Source of the DNA: Bradyrhizobium sp. LTSP885
Lineage (GTDB): Bacteria; Pseudomonadota; Alphaproteobacteria; Rhizobiales; Xanthobacteraceae
Assembly: GCF_000938305.1 (NCBI RefSeq)
Contig: NZ_JYMT01000027.1
Coordinates: 102,060-136,899, forward strand
Reading direction: 5' to 3'
DNA: 34,840 nt
This document shows, piece after piece, positions 1 to 7,147 of this stretch. Position numbers and translations under genes: made by a program. Within the stretch, counting starts at the first letter, position 1; every line of letters begins with the position of its first letter. Below the pieces are notes generated by a model, which saw only the letters and a list, made by a program, of their open reading frames with translations, made no database searches and had not been told where the DNA came from.

Positions 1-162
1 TGGCTGCTGGACGAGCCGACATCGGCGCTCGATGCCGCCGGCCAGGAATTGTTCGTCGGGCTGATGCGCGATCATCTCAGCCGCGGCGGCATCATCGTCG
101 CGGCGACCCACATGCCGCTTGGGATCGAGGCCCATGACCTGCGGATGGGGGGCACAGGATGA
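1..162 (+). CDS. ccmA: CcmA, haem exporter ATP-binding subunit (C-terminal 53 residues only)
   Basis: This is the end of the ATPase subunit of the CcmABCD complex, which uses ATP to release haem-loaded CcmE during cytochrome c maturation at the inner membrane. The window begins inside the gene. What remains starts at the Walker B/D-loop region (LLDEPTSALD) and includes the H-loop histidine in AATHMPLG, both typical of ABC ATPases. The stop (160-162) overlaps the ccmB ATG in an ATGA, so the two are translationally coupled. Assignment to CcmA rather than another ABC ATPase rests on the ccmBCDG genes that follow. The Walker A motif and N-terminus lie outside the window. Confidence 0.93.
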   Translation, partial: WLLDEPTSALDAAGQELFVGLMRDHLSRGGIIVAATHMPLGIEAHDLRMGGTG

Positions 163-827
163 GCGCGCTTGCCGCCCTGATCCGCCGCGACATCAGGATT
201 GCGCTCCGCGTCGGCGGCGGGGCGCTGATCGGGGTGCTGTTCTTCCTCACCGTCACCGTGCTGATGCCGTTCGCGGTCGGGCCTGATCTCGCGTTGCTGT
301 CGCGGCTTGGCCCGGCCATCCTCTGGCTCGGCGCGCTGCTGGCGAGCCTGCTGACGCTGGATCGCCTGTTCACGGCCGACCACGAGGACGGCTCGCTCGA
401 CCTGATCGTGATGAGCCGGACGCCGCTGGAACTGGCCTGTGCAGCCAAGGCGCTGGCGCATTGGCTTGCCGCCGGCCTGCCGCTGATCATTGCGACACCC
501 GTGCTCGGCCTGTTGCTCAACCTCGACAGCGCGGCGACGCTGGCGGTGGCGCTGACGCTGCTTGCGGGAACACCGGCGCTGACCTTCACCGGCATGATCG
601 GCGCGGCACTGGCCGTCACGCTGCATCGCGGTGGCTTGCTGCTGGCGGTGCTGGTGCTGCCGCTGTCGATTCCGGTGCTGATCTTCGGCGTCGCAGCATC
701 GCAGGCCGCGATCACCGGACCGATGTCGTTTGGAACGCCATTCTCGATCCTCTGCGCGCTGTCGCTGGTCAGCTTCGTGGTCGGACCATTCGCGGCAGCG
801 GCGAGCCTTCGGCACGGGCTGGACTGA
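159..827 (+). CDS. ccmB: Haem exporter permease CcmB
   Basis: Integral membrane subunit of the CcmABCD haem-handling ABC complex. The 222-residue protein matches the usual CcmB length. It has about six hydrophobic segments, for example near residues 20-42, 47-66, 100-128, 130-155, 160-182 and 190-212. The N-terminus (ALIRRDIRIALRVGGG) resembles the amphipathic start of CcmB proteins. The ATG overlaps the ccmA stop as ATGA, and ccmC follows after a short gap. Rhizobial work calls this gene cycW. The family assignment comes from hydropathy, length and operon position together; CcmB alone has few invariant motifs. Confidence 0.93.
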   Translation: MSALAALIRRDIRIALRVGGGALIGVLFFLTVTVLMPFAVGPDLALLSRLGPAILWLGALLASLLTLDRLFTADHEDGSLDLIVMSRTPLELACAAKALAHWLAAGLPLIIATPVLGLLLNLDSAATLAVALTLLAGTPALTFTGMIGAALAVTLHRGGLLLAVLVLPLSIPVLIFGVAASQAAITGPMSFGTPFSILCALSLVSFVVGPFAAAASLRHGLD

Positions 828-902
828 GATGTAACAGATCAATTCTCGACGAGAACGATGCGGCCAATTGCCTGCGACACATCAGACGATTATCAGGGTG
901 CC

Positions 903-1646
903 ATGACGCTGACAGCGACGCTGACCGACCTCGCCAACCCGACCAAGTTCCTGGCGCTGACCGCGCGCATCCTGCCGTGGCTGGCGGGCGCGACCGCGAT
1001 CCTGCTCGCGATCGGCCTCTATCAATCGGCGATGGCACCCGACGACTACCAGCAAGGCGCCACGGTGAAGATCATGTTCATCCACGTGCCGAATGCATGG
1101 CTGTCGATGTTCGTCTGGGGCGTGATGAGCCTGGCGGCGCTCGGCACGCTGGTGTGGCGGCATCCGCTGGCCGACGTCGCCGCGAAGGCCGCGGCGCCGA
1201 TCGGGGCCGCCTTCACCTTCCTCGCGCTCGTCACCGGCTCGCTGTGGGGCCGGCCGATGTGGGGCACCTATTGGGAATGGGATGCGCGGCTGACCTCGGT
1301 GCTGATCCTGTTCCTGATGTATCTCGGCCTGATGGCGCTGTGGCGCGCGGTCGAGGACCCCTCGCGCGCGGCGCGGGCGGCGGCGATCCTCACTTTGGTC
1401 GGCGCAATCAACATCCCGATCATCAAATTCTCGGTTGATTGGTGGAACACGCTGCATCAGCCGGCCTCCGTGCTCCGCATGGGCGGGCCGACGCTCGACA
1501 AGGCGTTCCTGTGGCCGCTGCTGGTGATGGCGATCGCGTTTTCGCTGCTGTTCATCACGTTGCATCTGGCGGCGATGCGCAACGAGATCCTGCGTCGCCG
1601 CGTCCGCAGCCTGCAGATGATGCAGGCCAGCCAGAAGGCGGCATGA
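903..1646 (+). CDS. ccmC: Haem handling protein CcmC
   Basis: CcmC places haem on the chaperone CcmE at the periplasmic face of the inner membrane. The tryptophan-rich (WWD-type) signature is plain in WGRPMWGTYWEWDARLTS, and the two expected conserved histidines are in IHVPNAWLSM and WWNTLHQPAS. Six membrane helices are expected in about 247 residues. I chose the ATG at 903 because AGGG lies four bases upstream and codons before it have clearly fewer G/C third positions than the rest of the gene. An in-frame ATG at 858 would add 15 residues (262 aa) and cannot be excluded. Rhizobial name: cycZ. Confidence 0.93.
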   Translation: MTLTATLTDLANPTKFLALTARILPWLAGATAILLAIGLYQSAMAPDDYQQGATVKIMFIHVPNAWLSMFVWGVMSLAALGTLVWRHPLADVAAKAAAPIGAAFTFLALVTGSLWGRPMWGTYWEWDARLTSVLILFLMYLGLMALWRAVEDPSRAARAAAILTLVGAINIPIIKFSVDWWNTLHQPASVLRMGGPTLDKAFLWPLLVMAIAFSLLFITLHLAAMRNEILRRRVRSLQMMQASQKAA

Positions 1647-1650
1647 CGCG

Positions 1651-1830
1651 ATGTCGCTTGGCCCTTACGCTTCCTTCATCGTGACATCCTACGCGCTGGT
1701 GACGGCGGTGGTGGTGCTCTTGATCGTCTGGATCATCGCGGACTACCGCCGGCAGCAGGCGCGCTTAAGGGAAATCGAGGCCAGCGGCGTCACCCGCCGC
1801 TCCGGCCGCAGTGCGGCGGATATCCGATGA
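1651..1830 (+). CDS. ccmD: Haem exporter protein CcmD
   Basis: A 59-residue protein between ccmC and ccmG. It has one hydrophobic helix (about residues 10-30, VTSYALVTAVVVLLIVWIIA) followed by a basic cytoplasmic stretch (DYRRQQARLREIEASGVTRR). This is the exact layout of CcmD, which stabilises the CcmABC-CcmE complex and helps release holo-CcmE. The N-terminus SLGPYASFI with an early tyrosine is typical. It starts four bases after the ccmC stop, and its own stop overlaps the ccmG ATG (ATGA at 1827-1830). It is known as cycX in rhizobia. Family members are easily missed because they are short; position and topology make this call secure. Confidence 0.92.
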   Translation: MSLGPYASFIVTSYALVTAVVVLLIVWIIADYRRQQARLREIEASGVTRRSGRSAADIR

Positions 1831-2420
1831 GTGAACAGGCGACAAATCCTCCGCCGCAGGGCCGCCGCTGGCTGCTGGTGCTGCCGCTGATCGTCTTCGC
1901 TGGGCTCGCGGGGCTGTTCCTGCTGCGGCTCTATGGCGGCGATCCCTCGCGAATCCCGTCGGCGCTGATCGGCCGGCCGGCGCCGCAGACCGCGCTGCCA
2001 GCACTCGACGGGCTGGTGAAGGACGGCACGCAAGTGCCGGGGCTCGACCCCGCAATGTTCAAGGGCAAGGTCAGCGTGGTCAATGTCTGGGCGTCCTGGT
2101 GCGTGCCCTGCCACGACGAGGCGCCGCTGTTCACCGAGCTCGGCAAGGACAAGCGCTTCCAGATCATCGGCATCAACTACAAGGACGCGCCCGACAATGC
2201 GCGACGCTTCCTCGGCCGCTACGGCAATCCGTTCGGCCTCGTCGGCGTCGACGGCAACGGCCGCGCCTCGATCGAGTGGGGCGTCTACGGCGTGCCCGAG
2301 ACCTTCGTCGTCGGGCGCGAGGGCAAGATCGTCTACAAGCTGGTCGGCCCGGTGACGCCTGACAACGTCAACAGCGTGCTCAAGGCCGAGATCGAAAAGG
2401 CGCTCGCGGCGGGGAGCTAG
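1827..2420 (+). CDS. ccmG: CcmG/DsbE thiol:disulfide interchange protein
   Basis: Membrane-anchored periplasmic thioredoxin-like protein that keeps apocytochrome c haem-binding cysteines (or CcmH) reduced. The 197 residues contain an N-terminal anchor (about 15-36), then a thioredoxin fold with the active site WCVPC at 91-95 and the cis-proline loop GVPET at 155-159, both as expected for DsbE/CcmG. The start overlaps the ccmD stop. The TAG stop (2418-2420) is immediately followed by a palindromic repeat. The rhizobial name is cycY. A generic TlpA-like reductase is the only alternative, and the operon makes it unlikely. Confidence 0.94.
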   Translation: MSEQATNPPPQGRRWLLVLPLIVFAGLAGLFLLRLYGGDPSRIPSALIGRPAPQTALPALDGLVKDGTQVPGLDPAMFKGKVSVVNVWASWCVPCHDEAPLFTELGKDKRFQIIGINYKDAPDNARRFLGRYGNPFGLVGVDGNGRASIEWGVYGVPETFVVGREGKIVYKLVGPVTPDNVNSVLKAEIEKALAAGS

Positions 2421-2467
2421 AGCATGATCCGGAAAAGTGTGCAGCGGTTTTCCGAAAAGATCATGCT
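2421..2467. repeat. 47-bp palindromic intergenic repeat (family B, copy 1)
   Basis: The ends AGCATGATC (2421-2429) and GATCATGCT (2459-2467) are perfect reverse complements, and the interior contains GGAAAAGTG and CGGTTTTCCGAAAA. A second copy at 8512-8558 lies in opposite orientation and differs at one base by eye. It begins directly after the ccmG stop and could act as a hairpin terminator or an inert repetitive element. Between here and the yciB stop (2468-2553) there is only AT-richer spacer. Confidence 0.85.
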
Positions 2468-2553
2468 CAAACAAAAAGATAAGACCGCGTTGCCAAAATA
2501 TCGAAAACAACCCCATGCAAAGTAGCCGGCGGCGGACGGCGTTCGACCTCTAG

Positions 2554-3156
2554 CTAGTGGTTCCGAACATCACCCGCCTCCGCCTCGCTTGCCTCCAGCG
2601 AGGCCGGCTCGAGGTGATAGCGCTTGGTCAGCGGCATCTGGGCGATGGCGAAGATCATGGTCAGCGGCGTCACGCCGAACACCTTGAAGTTGACCCAGAA
2701 ATCCGTCGTCTGCGTACGCCAGACGATCTCGTTCAGAACTGCCATGCCGGCGAAGAACAGCGCCCAGCGCAGGGTGAGGACACGCCAGCCCTGCGGCGTC
2801 AGATTGAACATCTGGTCGAACACGACGGCAATGAAGGAGCGGTTGAACAACAGCCCGCCGCCGAGCACGGCCGCGAACAGGCTGTAGATGATGGTCGGCT
2901 TGACCTTGATGAAGGTCTCGTCATGCAGCACCAGCGTCAGCGTGCCGAACACGAGCACGACCGCGCCGGTGACCAGCGCCATGATCGGGACGTGCTTGGT
3001 CACCACATAGGACGCGATCATCGCAACGACGATGGCGACCATGAATGCGCCGGTTGCAACGAACAAATGAAACTTTGCGTTGGCGATGAAGAACACGAGC
3101 AACGGCCCGAGCTCGGTTGCAAGCTTGAACAGCGGATGCGGCTGGGTCTTGTCCAT
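2554..3156 (-). CDS. yciB: Inner membrane-spanning protein YciB (septation protein A family)
   Basis: A 200-residue polytopic protein of the YciB/IspA (intracellular septation A) family, linked in other bacteria to envelope and division integrity; its biochemical role is not settled. The N-terminus KLATELGPLLVFFIANAKF and the later VFDQMFNLTPQGWRVLTLRWALFF and NEIVWRTQTTDFWVNFKVFG are family hallmarks. Five to six membrane segments are visible. The start ATG (3156-3154) shares its A with the TGA stop of ftsY (TGATG), so the genes are translationally coupled; a TTG one codon upstream is less likely. The ftsY-yciB pairing is common in alphaproteobacteria. Other symbols in use are ispZ and ispA. 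Confidence 0.92.
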   Translation of the reverse strand: MDKTQPHPLFKLATELGPLLVFFIANAKFHLFVATGAFMVAIVVAMIASYVVTKHVPIMALVTGAVVLVFGTLTLVLHDETFIKVKPTIIYSLFAAVLGGGLLFNRSFIAVVFDQMFNLTPQGWRVLTLRWALFFAGMAVLNEIVWRTQTTDFWVNFKVFGVTPLTMIFAIAQMPLTKRYHLEPASLEASEAEAGDVRNH

Positions 3157-4103
3157 CAATCCTCGATCCCGGCAATCGCCTTGGCAAAATCTTTCGCGGC
3201 GAATGGCGCAAGATCCTCGACACTCTCGCCGACGCCGATGAAGTGCACCGGCAGTTTATGCTTCTCCGACAGCGCGACCAGGATGCCACCGCGCGCGGTG
3301 CCGTCGAGCTTGGTCATCACGAGGCCGGTGACACCTGCCGTACGACGGAATGCCTCGACCTGCGACAGCGCATTTTGTCCCACCGTGGCGTCGAGCACGA
3401 GCAGCACCGCATGCGGCGCCGACGCATCGACCTTCTTGATGACGCGCACGACCTTCTCGAGCTCGTTCATCAGCTCGGTCTTGTTCTGCAAGCGGCCCGC
3501 CGTGTCGATCAGCAGCACATCGCGCTGCTGCTCCTTCGCCGCGGTCAGCGCACCGAAGGCGAGGCTTGCGGAGTCCGAACCTTGGGCAGCTGATATGACC
3601 GGCGACTTGGTGCGCTCGCCCCACACCTTGAGCTGCTCGATCGCCGCGGCGCGAAACGTGTCGCCGGCGGCGAGCATCACCTTGCGGCCCTCGGCGGAGA
3701 GTTTCGCGGCGAGCTTGCCGATCGTGGTGGTCTTGCCGGAGCCGTTGACGCCGACGACGAGGATGACGAACGGCTTCTTCGACGCATCGATCTCCAGCGG
3801 CTTCGCCACCGGCGCCAGCACCTTCTCGACCTCGGTCGCGACCACGGCCTTGACCTCGTCGGCGGAGATCGCCTTGTCGTAGCGGCCCTTGCCGACCGCA
3901 TCCGCGATACGCGCCGAGACCTCGGTGCCGAGATCGGCGCGCAGCAGCACATCCTCGATATCATCGAGCATAGCGCGATCGAGCTTGCGCTTGGTGACGA
4001 GATCGGCAACCGCCGTCCCCAGCGCCCCGGAGGTCCGCTTCAGGCCGCCGGTCAGCCGTTGCCACCAGCTCAGTTTGGGAGTTCCCGCAATGGTATCGTT
4101 CAT
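3156..4103 (-). CDS. ftsY: Signal recognition particle receptor FtsY
   Basis: SRP-receptor GTPase that docks ribosome-nascent chain complexes carrying Ffh at the membrane. The 315 residues hold the N domain (about 20-105) and the G domain with the P-loop GVNGSGKTTT (118-127), DTAGR (200-204) and TKLDG (264-268), followed by the conserved end GVGESVEDLAPF. The long acidic A domain of E. coli FtsY is absent, as in many alphaproteobacteria. The start is an ATG (4103) in a 49-bp divergent gap with the pseudouridine synthase. FtsY rather than Ffh is shown by the missing M domain and by the TKLDG/GESVEDL motifs. Its partner Ffh is encoded at 12626-14170. Confidence 0.96.
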   Translation of the reverse strand: MNDTIAGTPKLSWWQRLTGGLKRTSGALGTAVADLVTKRKLDRAMLDDIEDVLLRADLGTEVSARIADAVGKGRYDKAISADEVKAVVATEVEKVLAPVAKPLEIDASKKPFVILVVGVNGSGKTTTIGKLAAKLSAEGRKVMLAAGDTFRAAAIEQLKVWGERTKSPVISAAQGSDSASLAFGALTAAKEQQRDVLLIDTAGRLQNKTELMNELEKVVRVIKKVDASAPHAVLLVLDATVGQNALSQVEAFRRTAGVTGLVMTKLDGTARGGILVALSEKHKLPVHFIGVGESVEDLAPFAAKDFAKAIAGIED

Positions 4104-4152
4104 GGCGCGCGTGTGTTAGCCGTTTCGCTTCCCAAACGAAAGTCTCGACGAA

Positions 4153-4866
4153 TTGATCGATGTTCCCCAATTGTCCGCGGAAGACATCCAGGCGCGCGTG
4201 CTCCACCGCGACGGGCTGATGCTGGTGATCGACAAGCCGGCCGGACTGCCGGTGCATCGCGGCCCCAAGGGCGGCGCCAATCTGGAAGCATCGTTCGACG
4301 CGTTGCGGTTCGGACTGCCGCGGCCGCCCGTGCTGGCGCATCGGCTCGACAAGGATACTTCGGGCTGCCTGGTGTTGGGACGCCACCGCAAGGCGACCGC
4401 CTCGCTCGGGCTGCTGTTCAAGCACGGCAGGATTTCGAAGACCTACTGGACGGTGGTCGAGGGCGGCCCCACTGAGGATGAAGGCACCATCGACATGCCG
4501 CTCGGCCGGCTCAACGCCGAACGCGGCTGGTGGCAGAAGCCGGACCCGGATGGGCAGAAGGCCGTCACCAACTGGAAGGTCCTCGGGCGCGGCCAAATCC
4601 TCACGCAAGACCTCACCTGGCTCGCGATGGAGCCGGTCACCGGCCGCACCCATCAGCTCCGCGTGCATTCGTCTGCCACCGGCTGGCCGATCGTCGGCGA
4701 CAATATCTATGGCAACGGTCCGCGCTTCGGCGAGCCAACCCTGCATCTGCACTCCCGCGAGATCGGAATCCCGATCTCCAGGAACAAGGATCCGGTGCGC
4801 GTGGTCGCACCGGTGCCGCAGCACATGCAGGACCGGCTGCGGGCCTGCGGCTGGAACGGCGAGTAG
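4153..4866 (+). CDS. RluA-family RNA pseudouridine synthase
   Basis: Converts specific uridines in rRNA or tRNA to pseudouridine; the exact target cannot be read from sequence. The catalytic signature HRLDKDTSG, with the active-site aspartate, is present (about residues 58-66), preceded by VIDKPAGLPVHRG and followed by GRTHQLRVH, all typical RluA-fold motifs. At 237 residues it lacks an N-terminal S4 domain, so it resembles the short RluA/TruC-like members. No ATG fits the N-terminus; the first usable codon in frame after the upstream TAG (4117) is TTG at 4153. It sits divergent from ftsY, inside the interval separating ftsY from mtaB. Confidence 0.9.
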   Translation: MIDVPQLSAEDIQARVLHRDGLMLVIDKPAGLPVHRGPKGGANLEASFDALRFGLPRPPVLAHRLDKDTSGCLVLGRHRKATASLGLLFKHGRISKTYWTVVEGGPTEDEGTIDMPLGRLNAERGWWQKPDPDGQKAVTNWKVLGRGQILTQDLTWLAMEPVTGRTHQLRVHSSATGWPIVGDNIYGNGPRFGEPTLHLHSREIGIPISRNKDPVRVVAPVPQHMQDRLRACGWNGE

Positions 4867-4871
4867 ATTCC

Positions 4872-4925
4872 TGTTTTGACGCGTTTTCTTCACGCGAACC
4901 GGTGCCCACTTCGCTCGAAAACGCT
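4872..4925. repeat. Intergenic repeat family A, copy 1 (reverse orientation)
   Basis: Reading leftwards it begins AGCGTTTTCGAGCGAAGTGG, continues through CCGGTTCGCGTGAAG and ends AAAACGCGTCAAAACAG. The same core recurs at 9480-9535, 25138-25240 and 26898-26996. The arms GCGTTTTC and GAAAACGC are reverse complements. It starts a few bases after the pseudouridine synthase stop. The rest of the gap to 5036 shows no clear feature. Confidence 0.85.
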
Positions 4926-5036
4926 CCGATATCCGGGAAATTACGGTCCGTTATCCTTTACGGAACGTTCAGGGCCATCCGGTAGACCTGCAAGCTGGCT
5001 TAGAACAAGCGCACCGGGACGGGCTCAGGACGAGCA

Positions 5037-6170
5037 ATGCATCATGTCGGGCAGGCCATTGTCGATGAGGTCGAAACAGCGATCCGCGGCGGTTCGGCCG
5101 AAAAATGCATAGCGACGGCCAAGCGCGTCACCGACCTTTTCCTCGCATCCGCCGGCGGCTTCAACAGCGAACAGATCGAGCTGTTCGACAATGTGCTGGA
5201 GCGACTGGTCAAGACCATCGAGCTCCGCGCTCTTGCCGACATCAGCGCCCGGATGGCGCTCGCCGAGATCAGCGAACAGCTTGCGCCGGTCAAGCAGGCG
5301 CCGCCCACAATCGTTCGCCGGCTGGCGCGGAATGACGAGATCCGGATCGCACGGCCAATCCTGCAGGAATCATCGCGCCTGAGCGCAGAGGATCTGATCG
5401 AGATTGCGCAGACCAAGAGCGAGCAGCATCTGCTCGCCGTGGCCGGCCGCTGGTGGTTGAAGGAGACCGTCACCGACGCGCTGCTGGCACGTCGCTTTGC
5501 GAGCGTGAGCCGCCGGGTGGTCAGCAATCCCGGCGCCAAGGTGTCGGCGAGCGGGTTTGTGGTCATCCTCGCCCAGGCCGAGTACGACCCTGATCTGGCG
5601 GTCGAGACCGGCGTCCGCGCAGACCTGCCGTCCGAGCTCCGCCTTCAGCTCCTGCACGATGCGACCGAAGAGGTTCGCAGCCGGTTGCTGGAACGCGCGC
5701 CTGCGCATCTGTTCGAGGAGATTCGCCACGCGATCGCCGCGGTCGCCGCCGGCGTCGAGCGCGACATGTCGCGGGTCCGCGACTTTACCGCAGCCAGACG
5801 TCACGTCGCGAAGCTCAAGGACAGCGGCGAACTGAATGAAGCGGCGTTGCTTGGCTTCGCCAGGCAGCGAAAATACGAAGAGACCGTCGTTGCGCTGGCG
5901 CATCTGGCGCGATCGAGCGTCGAGGTGATCCGCCCCCTGATGCAAAGCCTCCACGGCGAAGGTCTGCTGGTGCCCTGCCGAGGTGCCGGACTGACCTGGG
6001 AGACAACGGCCGCGATTATGGAATGTCGCTATTCGACGGGCGCGATGGCGCCAGCCGAACTGGCCAAGGCCAAGGGCCAGTTCGCGAAGATCACGCGCGA
6101 CAACGCCGACCGGCTGCTGAGGTTCTGGCAGGTTCGCACGGCGCAACCGCCGAAGCCGGGCGGGCATTGA
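5037..6170 (+). CDS. DUF2336 domain-containing protein
   Basis: A 377-residue, helix-rich cytoplasmic protein without signal peptide or membrane segment. Residues about 95-300 match the DUF2336 pattern I recognise from alphaproteobacteria: paired helices, with the stretch ARPILQESSRLSAEDLIEIA followed by SEQHLLAVAGR, then VTDALLARRFASVSRRVVSNPGA. This resembles HEAT-like repeats. The function is not known to me; helical repeats usually imply protein-protein contacts. The start ATG at 5037 follows a weak purine-rich site (AGGACGAG). It is an isolated gene between a repeat and a hairpin, within the block that separates mtaB from ftsY. The domain call is by eye. Confidence 0.8.
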   Translation: MHHVGQAIVDEVETAIRGGSAEKCIATAKRVTDLFLASAGGFNSEQIELFDNVLERLVKTIELRALADISARMALAEISEQLAPVKQAPPTIVRRLARNDEIRIARPILQESSRLSAEDLIEIAQTKSEQHLLAVAGRWWLKETVTDALLARRFASVSRRVVSNPGAKVSASGFVVILAQAEYDPDLAVETGVRADLPSELRLQLLHDATEEVRSRLLERAPAHLFEEIRHAIAAVAAGVERDMSRVRDFTAARRHVAKLKDSGELNEAALLGFARQRKYEETVVALAHLARSSVEVIRPLMQSLHGEGLLVPCRGAGLTWETTAAIMECRYSTGAMAPAELAKAKGQFAKITRDNADRLLRFWQVRTAQPPKPGGH

Positions 6171-6249
6171 AATATTCACCAGCGATCCAGTATTCGAGAG
6201 GCAGCGGTGATTGAGCCGAGAAGCCGCGGCTTACTGGGTCACCCGGTCG

Positions 6250-6273
6250 GAGGCCGCTAACTGACGCGGCCTC
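6250..6273. terminator. Bidirectional hairpin between convergent genes
   Basis: GAGGCCGC (6250-6257) and GCGGCCTC (6266-6273) form a perfect 8-bp stem with an 8-base loop. It lies between the converging DUF2336 gene and the small secreted-protein gene. No long T run follows on either strand, so it is a plausible but not canonical terminator. Confidence 0.5.
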
Positions 6274-6293
6274 AACGATGGGCTGGAGCGGAA

Positions 6294-6812
6294 CTAATTG
6301 CCGACGGTCATCTGCGCGTCGAAGGTTGCCGCCGCCGTCACGTTCGCAGCTGCGGTTGCGGCATCCTGAGCATAGCCCGCGTTCGCAGCATCCATCGCGC
6401 TCTGCTCTTGCTGAGCGGCCCAATCATTATTCTCGGTCGCCGTGTCAGCAGCCTCGTTATCGCCGCCGCCTATCGAAATATTGACACTCGGGCCAGTGTA
6501 GGAGCGCTGCGCCACCGCTTGCTCCGCCGCGCTCGGCGGATCCTGAACGACGTTTGTATATTCGAAGTGCCAACCGCGCGAGAGCATGCAGCTCTTAAAG
6601 GCGGGGATGTCATGGACTGCCGTCCGGCTCTCGCCAGATGCTGCGTAGCAAGCGTTGACGGCTGTATTGTAGACCGCGTCGCTACGCGCATGTCCGTGCG
6701 GACGGATGGTGTCGCGGTACATTGACTCGCCGTGGGTCGAAGCGCTGGCGCTCGAAGCCAGCCCGGTTGTCAAAACTGCAATGACAAGCGTCAATTTTGT
6801 CAGCGTTTTCAT
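6294..6812 (-). CDS. Hypothetical exported protein
   Basis: I do not recognise this 172-residue protein. It begins with a clear Sec signal peptide (MKTLTKLTLVIAVLTTGLAS, likely cleavage after ASAS), so the mature part should be periplasmic or secreted. The middle has two cysteines (VNACYAASG and FKSCMLSRGWHFEYT) that could form a disulfide. The C-terminal third is rich in Ala, Asn, Gln and Asp and looks flexible. The start at 6812 is supported by AAAGGAG seven to eight bases upstream; the frame stays open further upstream but without such a site. It lies alone on the minus strand, downstream of mtaB. Confidence 0.72.
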   Translation of the reverse strand: MKTLTKLTLVIAVLTTGLASSASASTHGESMYRDTIRPHGHARSDAVYNTAVNACYAASGESRTAVHDIPAFKSCMLSRGWHFEYTNVVQDPPSAAEQAVAQRSYTGPSVNISIGGGDNEAADTATENNDWAAQQEQSAMDAANAGYAQDAATAAANVTAAATFDAQMTVGN

Positions 6813-7120
6813 GGCCGTTTCTCCTTTAGAACCCGCCGTCATAGGTTGAGGCTGGGGCGGCCCAAGGTTCACAAAATCCAGCATCGTAGTGTTCGCTTCC
6901 ATGGGTGGCTGGCGACGGCAAGTTGGTTCGAGAAAAGAGATTACAAGTTGGATAGGAATCCGGGGAGACGGGTGCTTATCCATGCGGACAAAGCGCCGAA
7001 GCGAATGCGGTAAAAGCTCGCCCATTGCTCTCCTTGGAGAAGGTTGCCAGAACGCGTCAATGGCTAATGGCAATGGCTTTCGTGAGTGCCACAAGATCGC
7101 GAATCACTTCAATGGAAGTT
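6813..7120. other. Intergenic stretch without a convincing gene
   Basis: About 300 bp separate the small secreted-protein gene from the mtaB stop. Besides the ribosome-binding site for the gene at 6812 (AAGGAG, minus strand), I see no promoter consensus, RNA gene or repeat. Open frames here lack ribosome-binding sites and show no gene-like codon bias. Confidence 0.5.
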
Positions 7121-7137
7121 GCGGACGAGGCGTCCGC
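7121..7137 (-). terminator. Hairpin downstream of mtaB
   Basis: GCGGACG (7121-7127) and CGTCCGC (7131-7137) form a 7-bp GC stem with a 3-base loop, ten bases past the mtaB stop. There is no U tract, so this may be a weak terminator or an mRNA 3'-end structure. Confidence 0.45.
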
Positions 7138-7147
7138 CTAGGCGTGC

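Noticed and set aside
72..842. Long open frames antisense to ccmB, ccmC and many other genes, some over 400 codons
   Set aside because: They mirror the reverse strand of GC-rich genes, have Arg/Ala/His-rich low-complexity translations, no ribosome-binding sites and no family motifs. The opposite-strand frames have recognisable proteins.
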